A program made the position numbers and the translations under genes. Under the pieces are notes generated by a model. It was not told the origin of the DNA and made no database searches. It saw only the letters and a program-made list of their open reading frames with translations. From the NCBI GenBank assembly GCA_029204225.1, contig CM055109.1, positions 34,225,098 through 34,289,097 of the forward strand: DNA of 64,000 nt, in the 5' to 3' direction. Shown here in pieces: positions 43,048 through 54,187 of the stretch (position 1 is the stretch's first letter; every line of letters starts with the position of its first letter). The stretch is from Diphasiastrum complanatum. Lineage: Eukaryota; Streptophyta; Lycopodiopsida; Lycopodiales; Lycopodiaceae.

Positions 43048-43060
43048 GGCTCTGATACCA
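43048..43060 (-). other. Primer binding site (tRNA-Met) of an LTR remnant
   Basis: The minus strand reads TGGTATCAGAGCC immediately after ...GATTTCCTACA, an LTR-like end. Confidence 0.75.
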
Positions 43061-43260
43061 TGTAGGAAATCAAAGTGCCAAGACCCTTCTAACATTCAAT
43101 CTCCATATACAAGAAGAAGAAAAAGAGGAAGAAGAAGAAGAGGGAAACGGTTAGGCACCCTCAAGGAGAGAGAAAGTAGTAGCAATGCTTGAAAGGGAAT
43201 GAATTATTTCATGTTATACATGATTCAAAAAATTCCATGCTCGACCTCTTATTTTGTAGA
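43061..43260 (-). mobile_element. LTR remnant, minus strand
   Basis: It starts TGTAGGAAATC on the plus strand, next to the primer site, and contains a short GAA/AAG-rich run. The outer end is not defined, and no gag is recognised on its inner side, so only a fragment is claimed. Confidence 0.45.
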
Positions 43261-45756
43261 AGACATCAAAGATACCTGCAGATATGCAATTTCAATTTTT
43301 TTTCTTTTGTAGCATAATTGAATTTGAATAATGGGAAAACCATGTTTTTTTGTTTAGTCAAGGTTATCCTCTTGCAATAACTAGCCAATGAAGCATGCAT
43401 TTTTCTATTGTGGATGAGGATACGAATGAGAAAAACAATACAAATTAACATAAAATTTGATGTTCTCACAAAAATAGGTTAATATTGAGACTTGCACAAG
43501 TCTCAAAATTCCTAAACATGTCTTGTTTGCTCTATATGTAGTCCCTGGCCTCTATATCTCTTACGAGATGCATTTGAGCTATTTTTTGTGCACGGTTCAT
43601 GTTCTTATGGATTGCTTGGGATTGCATCCACATATCCACATGTTCCTACTACTACTATTTGGCACACTTGGTCAGGGGGTCACCACAAACCCAATTTTGT
43701 TCCACCAAGCCTGCCCACATTGACCAACCCTTCATGTCTGTTGAGTGGTGGACCATCTTTCGCCTTTTTGTATCTAAACCATTGCTCACCAGCATTTACA
43801 GGCATTTTTTCACTCTTTTTTCAAAGTCCTCATCTTTCAGATACTTGTTTACTATCTCTTGCTTGTCCTTAGCCTTAAATGGAATTTATCACCTGCTTAG
43901 TGCTACATTCCCAAATTGCACCGACTCTGTAGACAATGTCTCATAATGTGGTTAGAGCTCATCGAGGCTCTCACCCTCTCTGATGTCTCATTCCACAGAA
44001 CTTACACTTAGTAGGACAATGTCGCGTGATTTTCAGGCTAGGCACTTTCCAATTTGCTCGCCGTAAATAGGAACATCTCGGTTAGTTTGTTCTCCTCCTC
44101 TTAGTGATATGCTTAACTTGGCAGATATCCTTGCTTGATCTAAGGTCTCGAATCTTGGGGCGCAAGGATGGGTTCGGGAACTGACAAGGTCACAAGACAA
44201 GGTGCGCCGAGTTACTACGTTGGCGCCAAGAGCATGTCACTTTGACCATGGAAATAATCCTCTCCGAGAGGGATGGACCACCTAAGCACAACTTCCAAAC
44301 AACTTGTCTCTCATGCATTTTGTATTTCGACCAATTGCATTGACAAGATGACAAGTCATGGACGACCAACTCTAGTTGAATAACATGGTGCCACTAGCAT
44401 GGCCAATATTCAAAAGAATACCCATAAATTATTTGTTTAAATATGTTTAATCTTATATTTTAAATTTATTTTTTATAGATTTTTGTAAATTGCAAAGAAA
44501 ATAAACTTAAATAAACTCAAATGACACATTATGTAGAAAATATATAATTTGATTTTTTTGATATAAACATGTCATTTCATTGTGATGAGCGAGTGTTGCC
44601 GAGTCCACGTCCCTCTACGACGGGATGGGCTTCATTGCATTGCTAGTTTGCACCCCTTGGTGGCAATGAGGATAAGGCATCGGTTTGTTAGAGGCACTAA
44701 GAGCTCGTCCCCATGCACCACGAATATCCGTTCCATCTTTCTATAGTTTATGTCCATATGAAAATTTCACAATCTTTTTCCTGTGAGTAATGGCTTCAGA
44801 GGGCCCTTCTTCCCAACCTCTGAACCCACTCCGAAGCGGAATAAAAGACGGGATCTGGCTTGAAATGTGCGTTGCATGGGGAAGAGCTCTAAGGAGGAAG
44901 TGCATCCGTTGGTGGCAAGAAAATATAGCACGTAGTGGCATTGTTCTAGAAAGCCGACAAAGTTAAGGGATGAAAAAACCGGCATCTTTATTTAAAAACT
45001 GGCATCATAAACATTTTGATAACTTTTTATAATTATGCAAATAAACCCTTCTATGAGTAATAGTCCTTAAAAATGGAGAAGGTTAAAAAAATGCAGGGTT
45101 TTCGAGCATGACTCAAAAGAGGTTTTCCCATTCATCCCTCATCGTTTGTTCCTGATTCACATCCAGATTCCATCATTCTAGCAAATTTTGTTCCAAGAAC
45201 ATAACACATAGTAAAATCAGACAAACCAGAAACGTAGCAGCCATGTGTATTTTCAAAAAACTATCCAGATATTGGTAATAGCTGAGTGGGTTACAGAGAT
45301 TTTATTGTCCAGAGCTCAGACTTCTTTCTATTTCCAGAAAAAACACGTTCAAGAATAGATCAACCTCCTACAATGCAATGCAGACACTCCCTTGCTCATG
45401 ATTCTGTAATCGAGTGCAAGATTATGGATCATGTCCTTAATAGAGATGATACCAGTTATCTGTGGAAGATTTGAAAGAGCATGATCATTCATTCCTTATG
45501 CGAAAGTTGAGAAGTTATCAAACCTTTTAATGACAATCTCTGTCAGCAATACTAGTGGCTATATCTTTTCCTATAGCAGGACTACTTGAACATATGGTTC
45601 GGGGGGAGTGCAGAGATTTGCTAGCTATTATCTGGAAAATCAGGCTATCTGCATCAACTTACATGAAGAGATACTCGGACAATATCCTCAGATTCTGTCA
45701 CAAATAGAGGCCGTGATAAGGGCAGATCATTCACTGTAGTAAGCCACTGAGAATGA
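43261..45756. other. No gene recognised
   Basis: There are GC-richer islands at 43,640-43,760, 44,150-44,390 and 44,580-44,900 that could be transposon pieces, but I cannot match any of them. The last few hundred bases should include the 3' flank of the BAHD gene on the minus strand. Confidence 0.35.
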
Positions 45757-47308
45757 TTAATTAGTTTCAGGTTGAATTTGCAGAAAATGTTGCTCAAACT
45801 TTTCCATGTAGTTGGGAAGAAGACCCAGTCTCACGTACAGATCCTCGTCTTTGGAGCTACTGCTGGTGAGAAAGATGACATCCAGCAAAGGCATTGCCAC
45901 TTGGGTGGCAAAGATTGTACCTCCCCACCCGAAATCCAACAAATGGTGTGGAAATCTGGTCCAATCTGTGACGATTGTCGTTTCTCGGAAAGATGGCAAC
46001 GCCTTGATTTGAGTTGCAGCCAGGGCGTTGATCATATTTCTGATGTATGAGTTCTTCACATCTGCTTTTGCCTGCTGGACGCGTTTAACGATGGATGAAA
46101 GTGAGCTATCACGGATGTCGCTCACAGTGCAGGCATGTGACGCCATGATGAAAACATTTCCAATAAAGCACGGGGGAAGTGGAGGATCTATTTTGGTTCT
46201 TCCATCGACAGGAAACCTGAGCATAACCTTCTCAAATGGATCCATCTCCAAGGATTGAACTCGTGCTTGCCAAGCGTGGGCTGTAACAACATCAAATGTG
46301 GAGCATTTTTCGATCTCTCCGCTCTCCATTGCCTTCTGCTTCAGATAATCCAGCATTTCCTTCGTGAGCCTGAACACTTTCATAACGTACTGAGGTCTGA
46401 TTCCTAACGAGGCGAAATCTGTGACCGTTCCTTCCCAGCTCTTCTTCTCGTCTGCTCTTGTGAGAAGCGGGATGCCATCAAATTTCTTCATTACCAATAA
46501 TGATTGCTGCGAGAGAGATAATTCCGATTGCTTCGGCTTTAGTAGCTCACGGTTGTGAGAAGGAATAGGAATTTCCGAAAGAGGAGTTCCACGAGTAACT
46601 GCTCCCCATGCAGACAGAAACTGCAGGGCACTGAATGCATCGAAGAGTTCATGCCTCGATCCAAAGCCGATGACAATCCCACCGCATGCACATGCAGTTA
46701 CCTGCACATCCCAACCTTTACTCAAACTTACATTCACAATTTCAGCATTATAAAACAACATAAGCTTGAAGCTTTATCCAGAATGCACACGCCAACCTCT
46801 ACTCAAACTGGACATTCGCATTTTTTAGTAGCATTAAACAACAAGCTTGGAGCTGTAGCATCAATTAAGAAAAGTTTTACACCTGAGTAACGATGACTGG
46901 ATTCCCAGATGTTGGGCGAAGCTTGTACACAAATTTCTCAAGCTCTGGGTCAGTGTTCATAGGATCTCCTAACTCTTCAATTCTTGCATCCGTTGTTGCT
47001 CTTACTAGCAAGGCACCCTGGTTGTTGCACTCTATCTCCGGTTTTCCCGTCTCCAGATTATGTCTCAACCTCCCTGCAGCTGGGTAATAGAGCACTAGTA
47101 CTTTTTGCAATGCTTCCTTAAGAGCATCAAACACTATATCAGTACTGGATTTGATATTGTCTTTCTTGTAAAAGTAGAGAGTATACATGAACAGTGGTGC
47201 TTGCAGATCAAGGGGTGAAAGGTATAGAGTATGCTCTGAATTGAAGGTTTCTGGGTACACAAGTATTGGCTCTTCAACAGTAACAAGGAATTTATTTGTT
47301 TCCTCCAT
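45757..47308 (-). CDS. BAHD-family acyltransferase (two exons)
   Basis: Exon 1 is 47,308-46,883 and exon 2 is 46,701-45,757; the 181-bp GT-AG intron leaves an in-frame join at TQ|VTACACGG. The 456-residue product is normal length for BAHD enzymes, which transfer acyl groups from CoA thioesters (often hydroxycinnamoyl-CoA) to alcohols or amines in the cytosol. The catalytic HxxxD is RHELFDAFSA (H159, D163) and the structural DFGWG is at 398-402. The N-terminus has PLDLQAPLFMYTLYFYKK and YYPAAGRL, typical of the family. ATG context AGCTATGGAGG is good. No stops or frameshifts occur. The family also includes HCT and omega-hydroxyacid feruloyl transferases; the sequence alone does not fix the substrate. 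The intron contains a tandem duplication of its acceptor region. Confidence 0.92.
46704..46854. repeat. Tandem duplication inside the BAHD intron
   Basis: 46,704-46,773 and 46,785-46,854 are two versions of the same 70-bp block (ACTCAAACT, GCATTA, AACAACA, AAGCTTG). The unit next to exon 2 carries the working AG acceptor. The other has CAT where the acceptor CAG would be. Confidence 0.8.
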
Positions 47309-47683
47309 AGCTTCTTAGATCAAGTTCTGAGAAGTAGGTGTGATGCTTCTATGCTCAATGGCACTCTTCTACCTTGTTTGTAGCTTGGACAAGCATTTGA
47401 TGACTCTACTAATGGATCACATCTCATCTCTACAACTGCCACACCTTAATATTTCAAAATTTCGTGTGTGTGTGTGTGTGTGTTTATGTTTCATTTTTTT
47501 TTGCTTAGAGTGGGGAAGTGGAAAAAAATGCATACTTGGCATCATGTGATTGGTCAGGTTTAGGCCATGGCAAAAGGGTGTCCAAACAAATTCAGTCTAA
47601 AGAATAGATTTCCAATTGGTATCCATCCAACGGTGGGCTACAACCTTGTAGCCAGCCTCTTCAGACCTCACTCTTGCCAGCAG
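47309..47683. other. BAHD upstream region
   Basis: This is the promoter side of the minus-strand BAHD gene. It includes a short GT array (47,463-47,482). No convincing TATA box was recognised on the minus strand within the first 200 bp. Confidence 0.4.
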
Positions 47684-47870
47684 TACCTTGTAGCCTACCT
47701 AGTATGGATGGCATATACCTAGCTATGCATATACCTAGTACAAGGATTTTTATTTGAAGTACCTTGTAGCCTACCTATGGATGGCATACACTTAGTACAT
47801 TTTTATTTAAAATACCTTGTAGTGTACCTATGGATGGCATATACCTAGTACATATGTTTTTATTTAGATA
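47684..47870 (+). repeat. Three-copy minisatellite
   Basis: TACCTTGTAGCCTACCTA...TGGATGGCATA...CTAGTACA...TTTTTATTT occurs starting at 47,684, 47,760 and 47,813. The first copy carries an extra internal ATATACCTAGC duplication. Confidence 0.85.
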
Positions 47871-48479
47871 TGATTTACTAGAGCTAAAAGTAGAGATAAT
47901 AAACTATATGCTTCATTAATCACTCATGTGAAGTCAAGGGAAGTCCCATTTTTCATATATGGACCTATGGGTTCCTCTAATGAGTGGTGATTTGGGTTAT
48001 AACTCCCTTTGTTAGGCCTCTCATAAAGGTTTGGTTGGGAGTTACTAGACTCCAATCATCACACAAAAAAAAAATGGACCTATGGCACTGAGCCAGCCTT
48101 GGCTTGGCTATAGCCAAGTTTTGCAAATGTTAAATAAATGCTAGTTAAAATGCAAGACGCTCATAAAACTTAATTGTTTGTAAACAATTTTCATGGCATA
48201 CAAGTTGTGCCTCGATAAAAGGTTTATAGCCATAAGAAGCTCCATGATATGAAACACAAGGGATCTCCCCCCTCATTTGTCAAGTAAGAGAATGGATGTG
48301 ACTTCCCTAGCAAAAAGTTCACTTGAGAACGCATTCCCACTCTAGGTTCCTCGATTATCTTCTTTTTTTCCATCCATGAGTACAAAAAATCTCTCCCTTG
48401 AGGATAACATTCAAAATTGTTGTTGCAATATTTGTTTGTTTCCATTTCTTGGTCATACGCATTTATCTTAGCATACATT
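47871..48479. other. No gene seen
   Basis: AT-rich sequence with no recognised domain. TCACACAAAAAAAAAA near 48,058 may be the A tail of a short retroposed sequence, but no body can be assigned. Confidence 0.35.
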
Positions 48480-48638
48480 ATTTAAGTAAGCAATGGCTAA
48501 GGCAAGATGGTTGACATGGAGGCCAAGGTGAGTGTTGATGAATGATCTAAGACTTTGTCTGATATTACCATTTTAACCAGAGTCATAGATGATCATCATG
48601 CAGATGGTCAAGATCATGATCATTCGTGCATGTGGTCA

Positions 48639-48641
<3 letters not shown>

Positions 48642-48718
<77 letters not shown>
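48642..48718. repeat. (CT)n microsatellite
   Basis: A 77-base perfect CT array in block A of the segmental duplication. Confidence 0.97.
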
Positions 48719-48726
<8 letters not shown>

Positions 48727-49751
48727 TATTTGTTAATTGTTAGAACCCTGAACCTAATTATTATTCATGTTTTTTTGGGATTGTATCGAGAATTTCAACA
48801 AAACTTATTCTAATGTATTAAAAGATATTTGACTATGTTCACCCTTCAATTATGGGACAAAGGTTGGATCTAGCCATGTGCTTTTGTTAAACTAATCCGA
48901 AATGTTTCCTATATCAATTGTATTACATTACATTGAAATACCATTTTGTACATACAAAGCACATCCACTTTTTAGGCAAAGCAAATTATGAGTTGTCTTG
49001 TGGTAACTAATCCAACTTGGTTACCATGGAGAACTATCTTGTAGGATTTGAACTAGTGTTGGGTGCTATGGGGGTTGAAAGGATATCAAAAGGCAAAATT
49101 CATTGGGGTATTGATATATTGATATCAATCTCTAATGCCCTAACACTATGGATTCGGGTATGAAGGATTTGGTATCTATATGGATATACCCATACATATA
49201 CTCACCAAATGCCCTATAGGTAATTGAGAGATACTCAAGCATATTACAATTTGACAAATTACTAGTAACTGGAAAGATTGTGTAACCAAAACATTTGCTT
49301 CTCAAAATTTAAATCAAACACTAGTTTACACAATAATCTTAAGCTACTAGGTGGAAAGTTCATGTCACCCCTATCACAAAAGGGTCCTCTCACCATCACT
49401 ATATACACTCTTGACTTTTGACTTCTTGGGCCATTTTCCTCGTACTTTAACAAAATCTAACCCTATTTTTCTCTTTAAAGTTTTCCAGACATCATATTAT
49501 GCATTTTAGTAATGATTAATTACTTGTTTGTGTGGATACTCTGGTCTCTCTTTATGTCAACTCTATGTATACATACAACAATCTCTCTTTTAAGCTCGAC
49601 ACATGAACAATAACTTTTGTAGATATCGATACAATATTTTTCCATTTTTTTTTCTTGCTCATGTGCATGAAAAATGATTGGTTCCAACACATGTGCATGC
49701 ATTCTTTTTGTAAGCATCATCAAAGGCAAGATGCTTGACACAAAGGAGGTT

Positions 49752-49918
49752 AGACTTGATTGATCTAAGGCCTTATTGGTAGATCTTAACAACACCTACC
49801 AACAACATGCATATGATCACCCCCCCCCCCCCGGTTTAGGATTTTGGGTTTGATTGATCCAGGGCCTTATTGGTAGATCTTAACAACACCTACTAACCAA
49901 CAACATGCATGTGATCAT
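49752..49918. repeat. Tandem duplication of about 95 bp with a C run
   Basis: The unit GGGCCTTATTGGTAGATCTT...AACAACATGCAT(A/G)TGATCA occurs at about 49,760-49,818 and 49,859-49,918, separated by a C14 run (49,819-49,832) and GGTTTAGGATTTTGGG. Confidence 0.85.
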
Positions 49919-50027
<109 letters not shown>

Positions 50028-50710
50028 CTCACTTTTATTCATTGATTTTTTAGAGCCCTAACCCTAGTTCATTTAGGATATTTTGAGAGATTATATTATG
50101 AATTATAGCAAAAAGTTTCCTATAACATGCAACACATTCAATAATTCAAAAAAATTCACATGGCTTTTTACACAACCTTTGCTTGGAAGGTTGAGTGATG
50201 AGATGATCAAGAGTAACATCATTGAAATTATAACTCTTGGACATGTACTTGCAAATCTTTCATAAAAGTCGAGGATTTGATCTTATGCTTGAGCCCCAGC
50301 TAATGAGCTCTTTGAACTATTCCACTCTTTTCCTTATTTTTTTTTTCATTACAAGATTTTTTTGCAAATGATATTGCATTGTGCATATAAATTAAGACTC
50401 TGCATCGACTTTTTAGACAAAGGTAGTTCTAAGCATGTTGTAATAGTCACGAGGAGCTAATTCTTAGGTTTTAAACCATAAACTTAAGTCACTAGGTGGA
50501 AATTTCATGTCACCTCCTGTAAAAGGGCTCTCTCACCATCAATATACAAACAATCAACTTCTCAAACATAGCTATCATGGGGAGCTATGTCTAAGGTTCA
50601 AACCATAAGCTTAAGTCAATAGGCAAAAATTTCTTGTCACCTTTCATAAAAGTTAATGTTCATGTCACCTCTCATGAAAGGGCCCTCTCACCATCATACA
50701 TTGAACTTTT

Positions 50711-51600
50711 TACTCCCTGACCAACTAAACCTTCAACTTTAGAAAACTAACCCCAATGTTCTCTTTAGGGTATAGCACCTATATTAGTAACATCCAATTC
50801 ACAACCAGTTGTGTAGATAGCTTAGCTTATTTAATTACGTACGTTTTGAGTAAGAGCACATCTCTAGTCTCATGGCCTCCCTAAATTGACAGTTTCTTGC
50901 ATCCAATTGGTGAAAATATCATAGAGATTGATATCATTTTAATTTGTTGGAGAAAACATGGAGGAAATTGGATGGGAGGTATTATTACCCTTCAAGTGAT
51001 TAGTTCTAGTTGGCTAAGTTATATCCCACCCATGTTTTAAATATATAGAATTTGCTCCTCTTATTAGCCATCAAAATAAATCTTTCACACCAAATCCATA
51101 TAAAAAATGAGCAACAAGGCATGTGGTCCACCTTTTCTTGCATCACATGTTTGTAAGAATGTAAAAGTAGGCCTCAAAAGTCTATCTAGAGCCACCAATT
51201 AGGTGTGATAAGGAACATTGCTCCAATCATAACACACTAATAGCATTTCATGGCTTTAAACACTCAGTGTCAACTTCCAAGTCCAATATTATATGGGATA
51301 ATGACCCTAGGTCTCCCAATCAACGAGGAGTGTATTCATTATCGAAGTCGCTTATGGACACGGAATAGGTATTTAACCCCCGCTCTAATAAGAATACACC
51401 ACGTGGCAGGCAATTTCAGCGTCGTGAAAATAGCCTGACAGATTTTTACATGCAACATGGTAGGAATATGTAGGCTTCAGGCCTATCCTGCACGTACACA
51501 TGAGGGACTATTGATAGCTAGGTGTCAATATATATTTTGTGATTTATATATTGATTTCTTATTATGGGATAATCAATACATGGCACATTTTCAAAAGTTT
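50711..51600. other. No gene seen
   Basis: No domain or transposon end recognised. Confidence 0.35.
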
Positions 51601-51615
51601 GGGCCCTTCTATACT

Positions 51616-51717
51616 ATGGAAGGAGTCGGCGGGCACAGGCCATTCTGCCCGGTTTGGCTTTCCAAAAATTCTAAAAATCCTTACGGGGCAGAATGGCATG
51701 TGCCCGACGCCTTCCAT
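51616..51717. repeat. Long imperfect hairpin (about 33-bp stem)
   Basis: ATGGAAGGAGTCGG.. to ..CATTCTGCCC (51,616-51,650) pairs with 51,685-51,717 apart from two mismatches and a two-base bulge, around a 34-nt AT-rich loop. Confidence 0.85.
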
Positions 51718-52311
51718 TGCGTAATGGATCCTTTGACTTTTTTCACACGTCCTTTATGAAGCATAATCAGCACTTTGACTTTTTTTGACCAGTCAAAAAT
51801 TGTCATGTGGACGCCTAATGCGCAAGTTGGAAAATGCACCAAATTTTTTTTTGAAAAAAACATATGACTATTTTGCTTTTTAATTTGTTCAAAAAATGTG
51901 CAGTACTTAGTAGTCACCAAGTATCCATTATGTACACTTAGCGGCCATTGTATGGTGATGGGCTTTATTAACTTCGTAATGCCTTGTGCTCAGGTGTCTT
52001 TTGTATTTTGGGACCACCTCAGGAGCATAATGTCCATCCAATTTTCTCTCTCCTAGAAATCTATCATTCTCTCTCTACGGAATGCACGTTCTCTCTCCTC
52101 TCTCCGATGGAATGTGCATGTGCTATGTGGCAGCCCGTCGTTGGCTGTCCACATCCACATTCCACCACAAATGTAAAAAAATTTGCCCAAAAAAAAAAAA
52201 ACTGTCCACGCGTGCGAAAAAACCGAAAAAAAAAAATAACTAGTCCACCCGTACGGCCGTATCGTACGGCCAAAATAAAAAAACCACCTTCGCACAATGG
52301 CATTACGCAAG

Positions 52312-52338
52312 GGAAGGCCCAAAATCCTCGGGCCTTCC
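52312..52338. repeat. Perfect 9-bp hairpin
   Basis: GGAAGGCCC, loop AAAATCCTC, GGGCCTTCC. The arm sequence GGAAGGCCC recurs at about 52,368. Confidence 0.85.
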
Positions 52339-52400
52339 TTTTTGGTCGGGGCCTGCCCTCCCAGCAAGGAAGGCCCTCAAATAGCCGCCCAACCCCCCCC

Positions 52401-53519
52401 CCCTTCATATGCAATCATAATCTAGTGCCATATTTCACTCTTAAGAAGAATGGAGATGGAAATAGGATCATGGATGCTCCCCCATTGACCACCGTCACCT
52501 AGTATTAATTTGTTGAGTCAAGGGAGTACACCGATCAACTCACTTTAGAGTACAACTTTCAAAGCTTTTTTGCTTCATTTTTATTGTAAAGAGTTGCTAG
52601 GACTGAGCACTGAGCACTGAGCAGGATTGCACAGCAACAATCACGAGACAATAACAGTCACGGTCGCATTGTCAGAGTAATCACAGGTAACCTTGAAGCA
52701 ACAATCAACAGTTTCACGAATCTCATTGCACTGCTTGCCTGCAGCAGCCTCCAATTCGGCCGCTTTTACGTAGGATTTGCTATACGGTAATCCATTCTAA
52801 GTTCGCATTCACAGCCCACAGAAACGACACCACCAACAGCCTACCCACCATCTGCCTGCCTTCATGCACCATTTGCATGCCACTTTTTCGTATATGCATG
52901 CATTCAGCGGCCAGCCACAGCGGCACAGCCCATCAGCTTTACGTTTAATCACTTATTTTTGGCTGTCATTATCCACTCTACTTTTTCCCTGAACTTGTCA
53001 TATGCTCAGCTTTCGTGTTTTTTGTGTGATCCACTATCATACGGTGTTGTTTTGTACGGTGATTTTCTTCCAAAACCTATAAACCAACTGCTCTAACCTT
53101 CATACAAGAAAACACTAAAGATTTCCCTCTTGTTGGGTAAAACATCGTAAGAATAATAGCTGTCTGCACCTTGCTCTTATCCATAATGAAGTGTCATTTT
53201 TCTACTGAACACTCGGCCACATATATTTCTAAGCCGAGTGTCATTGCGTGCCTCTCTCCTAATCTACAAATTTCGTGCTACTTTGTTAACTAATCAACCT
53301 AGCCATTGTCTGCTCCCACCCCGGGGAATTACCCCCATTTCATATTTTATTTCTGAATCCTTAAACCTCATTAAGTTCGACTCTAAAATTTTCAGAACAT
53401 GGTTTGAATCTTAAATTTTAGGTGAATTGGTGAATGACCTTTAATTTGGACATAGCTTGATAACATATATTCTAAAAGTTCATAAATTCTTGTCTTTTCC
53501 AGATATACACATTTTTTGT
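52401..53519. other. No gene seen
   Basis: A small ACTGAGC tandem triplet lies at about 52,602-52,622. Otherwise nothing is recognised. Confidence 0.35.
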
Positions 53520-53533
53520 GGGGGGGGGGGGGG

Positions 53534-53577
<44 letters not shown>
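53519..53577. repeat. G run followed by (AG)n
   Basis: A run of about 18 G (53,520-53,537) leads straight into an AG array ending at 53,577. Confidence 0.95.
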
Positions 53578-53579
<2 letters not shown>

Positions 53580-53866
53580 ACTTAGCTAAGTTTAGCCAAG
53601 TTAATTTATCTTTGATGACATTCTAGAGATGTTCAATTTTTATAGCAAAATTTTTGGAAGTACATGTCTTCCTATACTTCTCCAATGTGCACTTGGCCAA
53701 AGCACATTTCACCAATCTCTACAATATTGTGATTGTGCACATATGTGAGGGTTTATAGAAAATGTGAAAAACTCAAGCAAATCCGAAAAGTTGGTTGAGG
53801 AAAAGAATCCCAATTGGAGTTCTAAATGTTCGGAAGGGGCGTGGCCCTTACTTTTCTCCTTCTAAA

Positions 53867-54055
53867 GATGACATTCTAACTTTCCCTCAACATGGAATTA
53901 GACCGACATGTCACAAGGAGAAAATACGAGATGGCATTCTAACTTTCCCTCAACATGGAATTAGACCCACATGTCACAAGGAGAAAATACGAGATGGCAT
54001 TCTAACTTTCCCTCAACATGGAATTAGACCCACATGTCACAAGGAGAAAATATGA
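53867..54055 (+). repeat. Three 63-bp tandem repeats, open reading frame through all
   Basis: Units start at 53,867, 53,930 and 53,993 and differ at only a few positions. The frame reads ILTFPQHGIRPTCHKEKI three times with a 21-residue period and stops directly after the third unit. The upstream frame (53,795 onward) reads IPIGVLNVRKGRGPYFSPSK without an ATG near its start. It looks like a recent minisatellite rather than a gene. Confidence 0.9.
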
Positions 54056-54107
54056 GGTGACATCCTAGAATATGACATAATCGTATGGTTGGAGAGTTAC
54101 AATTAAT

Positions 54108-54113
<6 letters not shown>

Positions 54114-54182
<69 letters not shown>
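54114..54182. repeat. (GA)n microsatellite
   Basis: A perfect GA array about 60 bp beyond the 63-bp repeats. Confidence 0.97.

Positions 54183-54187
<5 letters not shown>

Larger units (their letters stand above)
51600..52400. mobile_element. Foldback/MITE-like element (putative)
   Basis: GCCTTCCATTGCGTAATGG at 51,709-51,727 is the near-exact reverse complement of GCATTACGCAAGGGAAGGC at 52,300-52,318. Each end also contains its own inverted repeat (51,616-51,717 and 52,312-52,338). The middle is AT-rich with A runs and a GTACGGCC pair. There is no coding capacity. Terminal position and target duplication are not defined, so the limits are approximate. Confidence 0.45.

Noticed and set aside
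51618-51717. A known conserved microRNA in the long hairpin
   Set aside because: The arms contain a CATTCTG phrase faintly like miR394, but the alignment needs indels and the remainder does not match.
51984-52502. 172-codon plus-strand and 116-codon minus-strand frames
   Set aside because: They cross A and C runs and hairpins of the foldback element; composition is not protein-like.
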